DNA of 64,000 bases. It comes from Hyphococcus sp. (lineage in GTDB: Bacteria; Pseudomonadota; Alphaproteobacteria; Caulobacterales; Parvularculaceae). Of this stretch, positions 10,155-19,325 are shown piece by piece; within the stretch, counting starts at the first letter, position 1, and each line of letters opens with the position of its first letter. Under the pieces are notes generated by a model that did no database searches, was not told where the DNA came from, and worked only from the letters and a program-made list of their open reading frames with translations. The stretch is taken from the NCBI GenBank assembly GCA_013002535.1, contig JABDJK010000101.1:1-64000 (forward strand), read 5' to 3'. A program made the translations under genes and the position numbers.

Positions 10155-10201
10155 CAGTTGGGTTTCCTTTTTTTGTGTTTGGTCATCGCAAATTTTGACG
10201 C

Positions 10202-10241
10202 AAAAAGGCGGGCGCCGACAAGTTGTTCGGCCAGCGCCCGC
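10202..10241 (-). terminator. Intrinsic terminator after recA
   Basis: On the minus strand, an 8-bp perfect stem (GCGGGCGC/GCGCCCGC, 10208-10215 with 10234-10241) is followed by a C and five T residues (10206-10202). It lies about 65 bases beyond the recA stop and before the VOC start. Confidence 0.8.
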
Positions 10242-10305
10242 TTATGATATTTTGATATAGCGCTTATGCGTAACCGCCGGGACGCAAAAGTGCGCTGCTC
10301 ATTCC

Positions 10306-11394
10306 TTAAGAAGCTTCCGCCGCGACCTCGTCATCATCATCGCCAGCAGTTTCGCCCGTCAGCATTTCTTCGGCGACGAGCCCGGCATTCTCACGAATGG
10401 CGCGTTCAATATCATTCGCCATATCGGGATTGTCTTTCAAGAACTGCTTGGCGTTTTCGCGCCCCTGCCCGATGCGTTCGGACTTGTAGGAAAACCATGA
10501 GCCGGCTTTTTCCACAACTTCAGCTTTGACCCCGAGATCAATAAGCTCGCCCATCTTGGAGATGCCCTCGCCATACATGATGTCGAACTCGACCTGTTTA
10601 AACGGCGGCGCGACTTTGTTTTTGACGACCTTGACGCGTGTGTGATTGCCGACAACGTCATCGCGGTTTTTGATCGCGCCGATGCGGCGAATATCAAGAC
10701 GCACCGATGAATAGAATTTCAACGCATTGCCGCCCGTCGTCGTTTCGGGAGAGCCGAACATGACGCCGATCTTCATACGGATCTGATTGATGAAAATGAC
10801 CAGCGTGTTTGATTTTGAAATGGAGCCGGTCAGCTTACGAAGCGCCTGGCTCATCAGCCGCGCCTGAAGCCCCGGCAATGAATCGCCCATCTCGCCTTCG
10901 AGTTCAGCGCGCGGCGTCAGCGCCGCAACAGAATCGATCACGAGGATATCAACCGCGCCCGAGCGCACCAGAGTATCGGCAATTTCCAGCGCCTGCTCGC
11001 CGGTGTCCGGCTGCGAGATCAGAAGATCATCAAGATTGACGCCAAGCTTTTGCGCGTAAATCGGATCAAGCGCGTGCTCCGCATCGACAAACGCTGCTGT
11101 CCCGCCAAATTTTTGCGTTTCCGCGGCCACGTGAAGCGCCAGCGTGGTCTTGCCGGAGCTTTCCGGCCCATAGATCTCAACAACACGGCCTTTGGGCAAG
11201 CCGCCAATGCCAAGGGCAATATCGAGCCCCAGAGAGCCGGTCGAGATCGCCTCCATATCGACCACCTCGCGGTCGCCGAGACGCATGAGCGAGCCCTTGC
11301 CGAAAGCTTTGTCGATCTGCGAAATCGCTGCTTCCAGCGCTTTTGATTTGTCCACGTTGCCCGTCTCCACCAGTCTCAAGCCCGCTTTGGCCAT
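10306..11394 (-). CDS. recA: Recombinase RecA
   Basis: The 362-residue cytoplasmic ATPase drives homologous recombination and LexA self-cleavage in the SOS response. The Walker A motif GPESSGKTT lies near residue 73, Walker B is LVIDSVAAL near 147, loop L1 includes [14 protein letters not shown], and loop L2 includes [22 protein letters not shown]. The C-terminal tail is acidic ([11 protein letters not shown]), as usual. Length is normal. The 1.1-kb AT-richer region upstream must hold its promoter. I could not find a convincing alphaproteobacterial LexA box (GTTC-N7-GTTC) there; only a half-match lies at 11513-11527. Confidence 0.98.
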   Translation of the reverse strand: MAKAGLRLVETGNVDKSKALEAAISQIDKAFGKGSLMRLGDREVVDMEAISTGSLGLDIALGIGGLPKGRVVEIYGPESSGKTTLALHVAAETQKFGGTAAFVDAEHALDPIYAQKLGVNLDDLLISQPDTGEQALEIADTLVRSGAVDILVIDSVAALTPRAELEGEMGDSLPGLQARLMSQALRKLTGSISKSNTLVIFINQIRMKIGVMFGSPETTTGGNALKFYSSVRLDIRRIGAIKNRDDVVGNHTRVKVVKNKVAPPFKQVEFDIMYGEGISKMGELIDLGVKAEVVEKAGSWFSYKSERIGQGRENAKQFLKDNPDMANDIERAIRENAGLVAEEMLTGETAGDDDDEVAAEAS

Positions 11395-11629
11395 GTCGCC
11401 GCCTCCGTTGCCTTAACAAGAACCGCCCTGTCAATGAGGCGTCTTTGTACGCTTTTTGTTCTTATTTGGCAATACCATATAGTGATCTGTTTTTATTACG
11501 GTAATAAGATTTGTTCTAGTTTTGTATTTCATTAGTCACGCCTAAATAGAACGGCGGCGACCCTTTAAATCATCATAATTTTGGACCAGGCGACCGCGAT
11601 TCGTCGGTGGATACCCCAATTCCCCGATC

Positions 11630-11649
11630 ATTCCCGCGAAAGCGAGAAT
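11630..11649. repeat. Dispersed palindrome, copy A
   Basis: This is an eight-base-pair hairpin, ATTCCCGC-GAAA-GCGAGAAT, with one mismatch and a GAAA loop. A second copy with the same ATTCCCGC arm and a different loop lies at 24326-24345. It matches the general look of short 'TTCCCGC...GCGGGAA' intergenic palindromes common in proteobacterial genomes. Confidence 0.65.
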
Positions 11650-11705
11650 TCAATTTGTTCGAAAATTATCGGGCAAAGTCCGACTTTATTTTGTTTGAAC
11701 TGGAT

Positions 11706-11721
11706 CCCGGCCTTCGCCGGG
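11706..11721. repeat. GC-rich hairpin CCCGGC-CTTC-GCCGGG
   Basis: A six-base-pair perfect stem with a CTTC loop lies within GGATCCCGG...GGGTAGGTC. It follows the 11630 palindrome by 56 bases, and the two may be the ends of one intergenic repeat unit. There is no T-run, so it is not an intrinsic terminator on the plus strand. Confidence 0.55.
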
Positions 11722-11767
11722 TAGGTCGGTGGAGGGGCCGGCGCCGCTTAGAAAATGTAATTGCCCT

Positions 11768-11786
11768 GCCACGGCCCGACCGTGGC
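11768..11786. repeat. REP-like hairpin, left element
   Basis: A seven-base-pair perfect stem, GCCACGG-CCCGA-CCGTGGC. Its reverse complement (core CGGTCGGGCCG) closely matches the hairpin at 11837-11851, so the two form an inverted pair. Confidence 0.6.
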
Positions 11787-11836
11787 GTCCATCTCCCTCA
11801 TCATCATTCCAGTAAGAGTTTTCGGGAGTTCGACCG

Positions 11837-11851
11837 CATGGTCGGGCCATG
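11837..11851. repeat. REP-like hairpin, right element
   Basis: A five-base-pair stem, CATGG-TCGGG-CCATG, whose loop is the reverse complement of the left element's loop. Stem differences from the left element fall in paired positions (C-G to T-A), which keeps the hairpin intact. Confidence 0.6.
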
Positions 11852-12495
11852 GGGAAGCGCGAGGAAAGTGAATCCCCTCCCGCCAACTTGTCACGCTGCG
11901 CGCAGCATCACTCGCCGGGGGCGGGAAAATGCCGCCTGAAATCGCGCGCTGCGTGAGATGAAACTCAACGATTATGCCATTTTGGAAATTACCGGAAAAT
12001 GATCGCTTTTTGACAGCCCCCCTTATCCTCATCGTCAGTTTTGCCAATAGAAATCTCTTTCATTGCTGCAAGGCCCGCAGCGAAAATATTCCAACGAAAG
12101 GAGCTACACGGAACAAATCGAAAAGGCGGTAATCAATATTTCCGGATCGTCCCCTACGCCCGCTCGCCCCTTCCCGGCCTATTTGGCGGCGCCAATCCGG
12201 ACCGAACGGAGCTGCAGCTCGCGCGGAGCCTGGTAAAAAGATTTGCCCAGTCGAGACGTTATTTTGCCCGCGAACAACGCCTTTGCGACGGGCCCAGCGA
12301 TTTTCCGCGCGAATTCAAGGCCTTCTGCGCTCGCCCTGAATTCGCCCAGCGTCTCAATATTGCGTCATCATGGCGCCGCACCGGCACATGCGCCTCGCCA
12401 AGGCGGCTCGCAATGTTTATTTTATCGGCGAAATCTGATTGTTCGCCGGATGGGCGCAACTGTAACGCGCGCAGAAATTTGAGGATCGACATCCC

Positions 12496-14598
12496 ATGGG
12501 TCGCATATTGTTTTATCTCATCGCCTTGATCGCGGTTTTAATCGCCGTGGTCGTTTTTATCCCGGGCGTAATTCCGGTGGCGTCCTTCAAGGATCAAATT
12601 GAGGCGCGCGCGAGCGAGGCCGTTGGGCGCGACGTTACGATTGGAGACGATATTTCCTTCAGGCTGCTGCCGCGCACGGCGTTCCGCGTCAATGATCTGA
12701 CGATTGCCAATGCAGAGGGCTTTGACGGCGACACCCTGGTCACGGTCAACGAAGCTGATATCGGCTTCGGCGTCATTCCGTTTATTATGACGCGCTCAGT
12801 CGAGGTCGACCGGTTTGTCTTGAGCAATCCGGAATTTAACTTTGTCCGCAAGAACGATGGCGCCGCCAACTGGAATTTGTCGCGCGCAGGTGCGCCAGCC
12901 GAAACGGGAAATTCAGCGCCGGCGTTTCGCGACATTAGTCTCGGCGATGTTCGCATTGTTGACGGCAAGGCGTCCTTTCGCGATCTCGCAGCCGACACAA
13001 CTTACAGCTTTGACGAGATCAACGTCGCAATGATTCTCAACAGCCTGACGGAGCCGTTTGAATTAGACGGCACGATGAATTTTCAAGGCTCACCAGCGAC
13101 CCTTGATCTTGTGCTGACGAGCTTTGAGCAAATTTCGAACGGTGAAGTTGCGAATTTGAAATATGATGTTCAGGTCGGCGAGACAGAGGCCAGCGGCGAT
13201 TTGTCAGTCAATTTCAAAGATGCGCCGACCTATTCAGGCCCAATCAAATTCAACGCGCCGAACCTCACCGCATTCGCAAATTTGGTTGGGGTTACGTTTT
13301 CTGATGCGCCGGGTTTTGACCAACTTTCCTTTTCAGGGAATGTAGACGGCAACGATGCCGGTTTGCGGCTTTCCAATGCCGATATCGGGTTTGATGAAAT
13401 CGAGGCTGAGGGCGTATTCAATCTCGATTGGACTGGCGCCAGACCTAAAGCCTCTGGTGTTCTGTCTACGGATAAACTGGATTTGCGGCCCTATATGCCG
13501 CCGCCTGTTGAAGGCCGGCAGGGATTTCCTGAATGGTCAACAACGCCAATGAATTTTACGAGCCTGCGCAATGTTGATGCGGAGTTCGATATCTCAACCA
13601 ACGCGATCTACTTCAACGATCTGGAGATCGGTGAGTCGCGCGTCATCATGCGTATCGACAATGGACGGCTGACGGCGGATGTTCCGGAACTCGCCATGTA
13701 TGGCGGGCAAGGCTCTGGCCGGCTGGTTGTGAATGCGCGGGGGCAAACGCCGTCTTTCTCCGGCAATCTCGATATGGGCGCAGTGAACGCGCAGCCGTTG
13801 TCGCTCGATTTGTTGAAGCATGACAATATTCTAGGGCTCGGGTCGTTGCAATTCGATTTCTCGGCATCCGGCGCGAGCCAGGCCGCCATCATGTCGTCGC
13901 TCGACGGCAATGGCGGTTTTGATCTGGCGGACGGCGCCCTGAAAGGCGTCAACATGGTCAAGATGGTGCGCGCTGTCGGCGCCTTTCAGGAAGGCTTCAA
14001 TCCGGCGGCGCTCGCCAATGCGGTGACAACGGCGCGCGGGCCTGATGAACAAACAGATTTCTCAGAATTCCTGTCGAATTTCACGATAACCGATGGATTG
14101 CTCAATGCGCCGACCATTCGTTTGAGCAACCAGTTCCTGAATATGACCGGGAACGGCAATATCGATTTGCCGCGCCAGGCGATTGACCTGCGATTAAACC
14201 CGGTCGCCAGCACCGGCGGCGAGAATGCGCGCCAGATCAGCGCACCAGTCCGCGTCGGCGGGACATTTTCCAAACCGACCGTCGGTATTGATCCAGAAGC
14301 GCTATTGACCGGCAATCCGCAGGAGACTTTGCGCGGGATCATTGGCGGTCTTGGCGGCAACCGCGATGAAAGCGAACCTGCTGACGGCGCCGAAGACGAA
14401 GAACAAGAAACATCGCCAGAGGGCGAAGCCTTGAAAGCAATCGAAGGCTTGTTCGGCAAACCGAAAAATGATGACGGCGCCGGCGGCGCCAATCAGGAGG
14501 CATCCGCCGAAGAAGAGATCGCCAACACAGCAATCAATGCGCTCTTCGGCGCCATTAAAAAAAATGAAGAGAAAAAAGAAGAAAATCCGGATAATTAA
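12496..14598 (+). CDS. AsmA-family envelope protein
   Basis: The 700-residue protein has one N-terminal transmembrane helix (about residues 4-25) and then a large periplasmic region typical of AsmA. Residues 30-75 (RASEAVGRDVTIGDD, RVNDLTIANAEG) match the AsmA N-terminus, and the C-terminal repeat-like strands end with VGGTFSKPTVGIDPEALL near 605. AsmA-like proteins form long lipid-binding grooves thought to move phospholipids between inner and outer membranes. The last 80 residues are a charged, low-complexity acidic tail ending in a lysine/glutamate run, longer than usual. It is followed by a strong bidirectional terminator. The ribosome site is weak (GAGG about 14 bases upstream). Confidence 0.88.
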   Translation: MGRILFYLIALIAVLIAVVVFIPGVIPVASFKDQIEARASEAVGRDVTIGDDISFRLLPRTAFRVNDLTIANAEGFDGDTLVTVNEADIGFGVIPFIMTRSVEVDRFVLSNPEFNFVRKNDGAANWNLSRAGAPAETGNSAPAFRDISLGDVRIVDGKASFRDLAADTTYSFDEINVAMILNSLTEPFELDGTMNFQGSPATLDLVLTSFEQISNGEVANLKYDVQVGETEASGDLSVNFKDAPTYSGPIKFNAPNLTAFANLVGVTFSDAPGFDQLSFSGNVDGNDAGLRLSNADIGFDEIEAEGVFNLDWTGARPKASGVLSTDKLDLRPYMPPPVEGRQGFPEWSTTPMNFTSLRNVDAEFDISTNAIYFNDLEIGESRVIMRIDNGRLTADVPELAMYGGQGSGRLVVNARGQTPSFSGNLDMGAVNAQPLSLDLLKHDNILGLGSLQFDFSASGASQAAIMSSLDGNGGFDLADGALKGVNMVKMVRAVGAFQEGFNPAALANAVTTARGPDEQTDFSEFLSNFTITDGLLNAPTIRLSNQFLNMTGNGNIDLPRQAIDLRLNPVASTGGENARQISAPVRVGGTFSKPTVGIDPEALLTGNPQETLRGIIGGLGGNRDESEPADGAEDEEQETSPEGEALKAIEGLFGKPKNDDGAGGANQEASAEEEIANTAINALFGAIKKNEEKKEENPDN

Positions 14599-14642
14599 AA
14601 AAATCCGCGCACTGATAATCAATCAGTACGCGGATGTTTTTT
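14597..14642. terminator. Bidirectional intrinsic terminator
   Basis: The hairpin has arms ATCCGCG..ACTGA (14603-14615) and TCAGT..CGCGGAT (14623-14635), flanked by six A residues on the left and six T residues on the right. It can therefore end both the AsmA transcript and the convergent 14664-15044 transcript. Confidence 0.85.
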
Positions 14643-14663
14643 CGGATGCGCCCCGTATAATCT

Positions 14664-15044
14664 TTATTCAGTGATTTCGTGAGCGCCTGGATCGGGGCAG
14701 TCAGACTTTGACCGGCGCATCAACATCACGATCAGGATGATCGCAATAATAGGCGAGCCGACAATGAACAATGTCATCGCCACTGCGCCGCCCGCTGCGA
14801 CAATGCCGAGCAAGGCGCCGAGCAATCCGACAACGATGCCGAAGGCCGCTGCGAACAACCCGACGATTAACGCCGCCAATCCGCCAAAGCCAGCCGCCAG
14901 CGATTCCATCATTGTCAGTTGCGGATCGCCATAAGCATAGGCAGCGACAGAAAGCGCGCCGCCCAGGAACAAGATCAATACAATCGGCGCATAAAGCCAC
15001 GCTGCGCCAGAACTACGTGTTTCGTGATAATCAGCATTCGCCAT
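14664..15044 (-). CDS. Small integral membrane protein, unknown function
   Basis: The 126-residue protein is almost entirely hydrophobic, with about three to four membrane spans from residues 16-110. They are rich in Gly/Ala, with runs such as GLLGALLGIVAAGG. A short polar N-terminus (MANADYHETRSSGAAWLY) and a charged C-terminus (RRSKSDCPDPGAHEITE) flank them. I do not recognise the family. It stands alone and is convergent with the AsmA gene, sharing its terminator. The frame has the codon character of its neighbours, and the ATG is preceded by a GGGG-type ribosome site (AAGGGGTTTCAAC). Confidence 0.7.
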   Translation of the reverse strand: MANADYHETRSSGAAWLYAPIVLILFLGGALSVAAYAYGDPQLTMMESLAAGFGGLAALIVGLFAAAFGIVVGLLGALLGIVAAGGAVAMTLFIVGSPIIAIILIVMLMRRSKSDCPDPGAHEITE

Positions 15045-15258
15045 GTTGAAACCCCTTATTGAACAGCTTCGCCATTCATCCTTTTCTTTGTTTTCGGTTC
15101 ATATTCGAACTCTTTACTGATGACGATAATCCCGGAATCGCGTCTCCGCCGCAAGCCAACCCGTCGCAAATTTTCAACCTCTCATCGCTTGTTAGCGGCG
15201 TGTTACATAGGCTCCTTGCAGGCAAACTTTGCGTCTGCTAAGCGGCGTCTCCGCGTGA

Positions 15259-15891
15259 ATGGATCGCTTTCATATGCCGAAAATACCAGCCGCCAAACAG
15301 TCTCCGCCGCCGCGCGCCTGGCAGCGAATGTTGTCAGGGCGGCGCCTTGATCTTCTCGATCCGTCGCCGATCGACATTGAGATTGACGACATCGCCCATG
15401 GCCTCGCCCGCGTCGCACGCTGGAACGGACAGACGGTCGGTCCGCTTCCCTTCAATGTCGCGCAACACTCCATCATCGTCGAAGAGCTCTGCAGCGTTTT
15501 TAAACCGGGCTGGCCATCGAAATGGCGCCTCGCGGCTTTGCTGCATGACGCGCCGGAATTTGTTATTGGCGACATGATCTCGCCCTTCAAAGCGCAACTC
15601 GGCGGTCAATACAAAGTCATTGAAAAGCGGCTTCAGGAAGCGATTCACTTGCGGTTCTCGCTTCCGGCGGAACTGCCCGAAGCCGTCGAGAAAACGATCA
15701 AGCGAGCCGATCGCGCCTGCGCATTTTTCGAGGCAACGCAAATCGCGGGATTTGAATCTACCGAGGCCCGCAAGATATTTGGTGCGCCGCGCGGCGTTGA
15801 ACCATTCGAGATTCAGGTCTTGACGGCGATCCAGTCGCAAAAACACTTCCTCAACCGATTTTCAGCCCTCTACAAAATACTGAGCGATTGA
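15259..15891 (+). CDS. HD-domain phosphohydrolase
   Basis: The 210-residue protein is a YfbR-like HD-superfamily hydrolase. Metal-binding residues are visible as NVAQHSIIVEE (first His, near residue 70) and LLHDAPEFVIGDM (the HD pair, near 96). Family members hydrolyse nucleoside monophosphates or related phosphates, but the substrate is not defined here. It starts a plus-strand run with a tyrosine phosphatase, an NAD regulator and an MBL-fold protein (15259-18356). The ATG at 15259 or the in-frame ATG at 15274 could be the start; neither has a strong ribosome site. Confidence 0.85.
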   Translation: MDRFHMPKIPAAKQSPPPRAWQRMLSGRRLDLLDPSPIDIEIDDIAHGLARVARWNGQTVGPLPFNVAQHSIIVEELCSVFKPGWPSKWRLAALLHDAPEFVIGDMISPFKAQLGGQYKVIEKRLQEAIHLRFSLPAELPEAVEKTIKRADRACAFFEATQIAGFESTEARKIFGAPRGVEPFEIQVLTAIQSQKHFLNRFSALYKILSD

Positions 15892-15997
15892 CGCATTTTG
15901 AGCATCAACTGCATGTGAACTGCCTTGCTTTTAAGCATGGCAGTCACCAGAACTAGAGCGCCTTGAAGAGTATTCCGGACGCGGGGATTACCGCGAA

Positions 15998-16519
15998 ATG
16001 TCTATGATCATTGTAAGTTCAGCACAGCACACAAAAAGCGCCTTGGAGCGCTATGATCCGGGTTTTGTAATATCACTGGTTGACGAAAATGAATTCGAGA
16101 GAGAACACTTTGACCGTTTTCGGCCAGATAAATTTCTGCAGTTGACACTCGACTGTAGCGCCCGAAATTTTGATGAGAAGGTCGAGAAAGCCGTTCGATC
16201 TATCGTCGAAGTCGCTCGCGCTGGCGAGTATGGCAAAAATGCAAGCGCACCTATCCTGATACATTGCCATGAAGGCGTTTCGCGATCGATCGCGGCCGCC
16301 TATATTTTTCTATGCGCGGTTAAAAACGATTCTTGTGAAAAGCAGCTCATCCAGCGGATACGCGATGCGGCGCCCCACGCCGACCCAAACATCATGATGG
16401 TCGCCGCCGCAGACAAACTCCTTGAGCGTTCGGATCGAATGGTTGAAGCGGTCCTGGATTTGACACCCTGCAGCGCAGGGGCTGTGGACGAAGCCGTAGC
16501 CTTGCAAGTCAACGCCTAA
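15998..16519 (+). CDS. Protein tyrosine phosphatase-like protein
   Basis: The 173-residue cytoplasmic protein carries the signature HCHEGVSRS near residues 89-97. This is the Cys-x5-Arg P-loop of dual-specificity/tyrosine phosphatases, with Cys as nucleophile. A general-acid Asp is probably in the FDEKVEK region or earlier, but I cannot assign it. It follows the HD hydrolase by 106 bases and precedes the NAD regulator by about 20. In alphaproteobacteria these families are often found side by side, which suggests shared phosphate or NAD-related metabolism (inference). Confidence 0.82.
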   Translation: MSMIIVSSAQHTKSALERYDPGFVISLVDENEFEREHFDRFRPDKFLQLTLDCSARNFDEKVEKAVRSIVEVARAGEYGKNASAPILIHCHEGVSRSIAAAYIFLCAVKNDSCEKQLIQRIRDAAPHADPNIMMVAAADKLLERSDRMVEAVLDLTPCSAGAVDEAVALQVNA

Positions 16520-16537
16520 TCGATTCATAAACATGGC

Positions 16538-17536
16538 GTGATGAATAAATCGGAAATGCGAGAGACAACCACTGAAGTCGCGATTTCTCTGAATGCGGTT
16601 TTGTTTGCGATGTCAGCAGATGATCCGTGCGTTTTATGTCTACAGCAAGACAATACTGAAACCGGATTGCCATCCGGCCCCTTCGATCCCGAACGACACC
16701 GAACTTTTGAAATTGGAGTCCGGGAATGGGTAGAGCGACAGACCGAAGTCTCGCTTGGCCATATCGAGCAACTTTACACGTTTGGCGACAAAGATCGTGA
16801 CGACGAATCTACGACACGCCGGCACATATCCGTTGGTTACCTTGCACTTGCGCCGAGCCCTGCGCCAGTTCAGTCGTCAAAAGCGCGGTGGATAAACTGG
16901 TATACGCTTTTTCCATGGGAGGATCTTCGCGCAGGGTCATCGAAGATACTCAATGATAGAATTATCCCGGCGCTCATCGATTGGGCGGATCAATCGGGAA
17001 CGGAAATGCAGCGGACAAACAGACGCCAGCGTATTTGCGTCGCGTTCGGGCTTGAGGAATACGAGTGGGAAGAAGCGCTATCGCTTGATAGATACGAATT
17101 GATGTATGAAGCGCGCCTGGTTTCGGAAGCTTATCGCAACGATCCGAACAAATTTTCCAATCTTAATGATGTCTTGCAATTGAGCCGGCCGATGATTTCC
17201 GACCACCGGCGAATTTTGGCGACTGCGATCGGGCGATTGCGCGGCAAATTACGCTACCGGCCGGTCTTGTTCGAGATGGCGCCAGATTCATTCACGTTGC
17301 TGCAATTGCAATCAATGACCGAAGCAATTGTCGGCTTTCGATTTCACAAGCAAAATTTTCGCCGGTCGATAGAAAATAGCGGATTTGTCGAGCGAACCGA
17401 CGAAGCGATCCGCCATGCAACAGGGCGACCTGCCGCTATTTTTAAAGTAAACAAGCGCGGTCTTCGCGAAAAAGCGAGTTCCGGCGTGACCATTCCCAGA
17501 ATACAAAAGGCGGTGAAGAACGATGATCCCAATTGA
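16538..17536 (+). CDS. Nudix-related NAD regulator (NrtR-like)
   Basis: The 332-residue protein resembles the alphaproteobacterial 'NAD regulator', in which an N-terminal Nudix fold (about residues 10-150) is followed by a winged-helix DNA-binding region (about 190-300). I see no intact catalytic Nudix box (GX5EX7REUXEEXGU), consistent with a sensor rather than an enzyme. The regulator is thought to respond to an NAD-derived ligand and control NAD synthesis genes. The start could be the GTG at 16538 or the ATG at 16541. The 3' end overlaps the next gene by 14 bases, indicating translational coupling. Confidence 0.72.
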   Translation: MMNKSEMRETTTEVAISLNAVLFAMSADDPCVLCLQQDNTETGLPSGPFDPERHRTFEIGVREWVERQTEVSLGHIEQLYTFGDKDRDDESTTRRHISVGYLALAPSPAPVQSSKARWINWYTLFPWEDLRAGSSKILNDRIIPALIDWADQSGTEMQRTNRRQRICVAFGLEEYEWEEALSLDRYELMYEARLVSEAYRNDPNKFSNLNDVLQLSRPMISDHRRILATAIGRLRGKLRYRPVLFEMAPDSFTLLQLQSMTEAIVGFRFHKQNFRRSIENSGFVERTDEAIRHATGRPAAIFKVNKRGLREKASSGVTIPRIQKAVKNDDPN

Positions 17537-18356
17537 TCTTAAAGCATTGATATCGCCCATGGCGCTCTCGGCAATCGCGTTGGTTGCTGCGCCGTCACTC
17601 GCCCATGATGCAACGGCGCGATACATCGCCAATGAGGGCGTTGCGATTTCCCACGACGAACAAACCATAATATTTGACGCTTTTTTTGAGCAAAGTTATG
17701 GCCAGTATGCGGTGCCGGATTCTGAGCTGCAGCAAAGTATTCAAAATGGTGAGCCACCGTTCAACAACGTCGTCGCAGTATTTGTCTCGCATGTTCACGG
17801 CGATCATTTTTCACCGAAACCAACCATAGAATTCTTACGCAATAATCCATCGGTTGCGTTGTTCGGTCCGGAACAAGTGCGTGAGGTTATGCTTGAATCC
17901 GGCATCGCCGCCAATGACGAAGTTATGAAGCAATTACGCACGTTTGCGATTGCCCCCGAAGACGATGAAGTTAGGGCTGAAATCAATAATTTGATCATCG
18001 AAGCAGTCGCAATTCCACATTCCGGCAACCGGCCGCATATCCAAAATTATTCGTGGCGGGTAACCATGGGAAATGAAAAGACCGTTATGCATTTCGGCGA
18101 CGCCGATACGGCTGTTTCAAATTTTTCACGCCACCTCGCCTATTTTAAAGCGCGGGCGACACACGCTGCGTTTCCACCATATTGGTTCCTGTCAGACCCA
18201 TCCGGCCAATTGATTCTGCGCGATATTATTTCTGCCGGCAATGTGATTGGAATTCACGTTCCGGCACGCGCAGCGGGCAATGGCGATAAGTGGCGCGCAG
18301 AATATGGCGGCGATCTGTTTACCGATCCCGGTCAAACCCGGACTATTTCTGACTGA
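17523..18356 (+). CDS. Exported MBL-fold metallo-hydrolase
   Basis: The 277-residue protein has a signal peptide (cleavage after SLA near residue 27) and a metallo-beta-lactamase fold. The zinc motif is VSHVHGDHF near residues 87-95 (HxHxDH), with further candidate ligands in IPHSGNRPH and MHFGDADTA. It resembles the UlaG-like/L-ascorbate-type MBL group in layout, but no substrate can be assigned. Its start overlaps the NAD regulator end by 14 bases, so it is probably translated from the same mRNA. It converges with the Kazal lipoprotein gene with only 13 bases between stops. Confidence 0.85.
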   Translation: MIPIDLKALISPMALSAIALVAAPSLAHDATARYIANEGVAISHDEQTIIFDAFFEQSYGQYAVPDSELQQSIQNGEPPFNNVVAVFVSHVHGDHFSPKPTIEFLRNNPSVALFGPEQVREVMLESGIAANDEVMKQLRTFAIAPEDDEVRAEINNLIIEAVAIPHSGNRPHIQNYSWRVTMGNEKTVMHFGDADTAVSNFSRHLAYFKARATHAAFPPYWFLSDPSGQLILRDIISAGNVIGIHVPARAAGNGDKWRAEYGGDLFTDPGQTRTISD

Positions 18357-18369
18357 GCAGTTCCTAGCC

Positions 18370-18714
18370 CTATTCGGTGCATGTGCCTTTATATGCCACC
18401 GAGACACCGCTTCCTGCAGCCGAGCACGCGTTGCCATAAGTTTTGCCGTCGCAGCCGCATACGGGATCATATTGCATCGTACACGCTTCCGGTTTTTTTG
18501 AACAAATGCCCGAATAATCAACTTGTTCTGTGCAAATGCCCGGTTCCGATTTGCAATATGCGCTGGCGTCATTGCACTGAAACCCGGCAATTCCGCCACA
18601 CATGCCGCCCAGTTCTCCAATCGCTGGGGCGCCATCCTCGATGGCGTCCGGCGAAGCACAGGCAAGGACACCAGCAAAAAGTATCGCCGCTAAAATGAAC
18701 CGCCAGTTAGGCAT
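18370..18714 (-). CDS. Kazal-type protease-inhibitor lipoprotein
   Basis: The 114-residue protein has a lipoprotein signal (VLAC near residue 19) and a cysteine-rich mature part. Its C-terminal segment, [20 protein letters not shown] and onwards, has the Cys spacing of a Kazal serine-protease inhibitor domain. The preceding segment has six more cysteines ([20 protein letters not shown]) of an unassigned type. The protein would sit in the outer membrane facing the periplasm or outside and could block foreign proteases (inference). Its start overlaps the bfr stop by 8 bases, so it appears to be the last gene of the bfd-bfr transcript, an unexpected partner. Confidence 0.85.
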   Translation of the reverse strand: MPNWRFILAAILFAGVLACASPDAIEDGAPAIGELGGMCGGIAGFQCNDASAYCKSEPGICTEQVDYSGICSKKPEACTMQYDPVCGCDGKTYGNACSAAGSGVSVAYKGTCTE

Positions 18715-19186
18715 CGGTCGCTTTCATCTGGGACTGCATGAAGCGTTCTTCGCCCACTTTGGCGATCAAATCCAACTGCGTTTCCAGATAGTCGATATGT
18801 TCCTCTTCGGACTCAAGTATTCGCACGAGAATTTCCCGGCTGCCGTAGTCTTTGACTTCTTCGCAGTATGCAATGGCTTCGCCATATAGCGGGTGCGCGC
18901 GCTGCTCCGCCTTCAGGTCAGCTTCCAGACACTCCTTCAATGTTTCACCGATATATAACTTGTCGAGATCCTGAAGGTTCGGCAGGCCTTCCAAATAGAG
19001 AATGCGCTCGATTAACTCGTCCGCATGTTTCATCTCGTCGATTGATTCCTCGTATTCAATTTTTGCAATCTTTTCGAAACCCCAATCCTTGAACATACGC
19101 GCGTGTAAAAAATACTGATTGACTGTGGTCAGTTCGAGTTTCAGCGCCTTGTTAAGATATTGAATGACTTTTTCGTCGCCTTTCAC
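18707..19186 (-). CDS. bfr: Bacterioferritin
   Basis: The 159-residue subunit forms the 24-mer iron-storage shell with ferroxidase activity. I place the start at the GTG at 19186, giving (M)[14 protein letters not shown], the family's usual N-terminus. A ribosome site (CGGAGT) lies 7 bases upstream of it. The frame stays open for 9 more codons, but that extension is atypical. Diiron ligands Glu18, Glu51 and His54 and the haem ligand Met52 are all present ([10 protein letters not shown]), followed by [11 protein letters not shown] near the second iron-binding helix. It sits downstream of bfd on the same strand. Confidence 0.94.
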   Translation of the reverse strand: MKGDEKVIQYLNKALKLELTTVNQYFLHARMFKDWGFEKIAKIEYEESIDEMKHADELIERILYLEGLPNLQDLDKLYIGETLKECLEADLKAEQRAHPLYGEAIAYCEEVKDYGSREILVRILESEEEHIDYLETQLDLIAKVGEERFMQSQMKATDA

Positions 19187-19325
19187 AGCAATACTCCGTT
19201 CATTGATATTCACTGGAACATAAATGTGCGCGCTACTGAACCCAATGAAAATCCGTGCGAGCGCGTCGCACTTGCGAATATATTTTTGCGATCAACTATT
19301 ATTTGCGAATCAGCGGCGCAAAACC

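Larger units (their letters stand above)
11395..12495. other. 1.1-kb intergenic region with palindromic repeats
   Basis: No convincing gene is present. The first 200 bases are AT-rich and must carry the recA promoter (minus strand). From 11630 to 11852 there are four hairpin-forming repeats, listed separately. From about 11860 to 12480 there are several open frames of 60-160 codons on both strands, but none has a recognisable protein character or a good ribosome site. The last bases carry the weak GAGG ribosome site of the AsmA gene. Confidence 0.7.

Noticed and set aside
11513-11527. Possible LexA box upstream of recA (GTTC-N7-GTAT)
   Set aside because: The second half matches GTTC poorly; alphaproteobacterial boxes need a GTTC-type direct repeat, so this is too weak to call.
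11748-12047. 99-codon minus-strand frame in the recA-AsmA gap
   Set aside because: It runs through the REP-like hairpins; the apparent peptide is translation of repeat sequence.
12041-12529. 162-codon open frame before the AsmA gene
   Set aside because: Composition is Arg/Pro/Ser-rich and patternless, it overlaps the AsmA start, and no family is recognisable.
15917-15946. Hairpin CTGCC.TTGC...GCA.GGCAG after the HD hydrolase gene
   Set aside because: It has a mismatch and no T-run, so it is not a convincing terminator; the downstream genes run on in the same direction.
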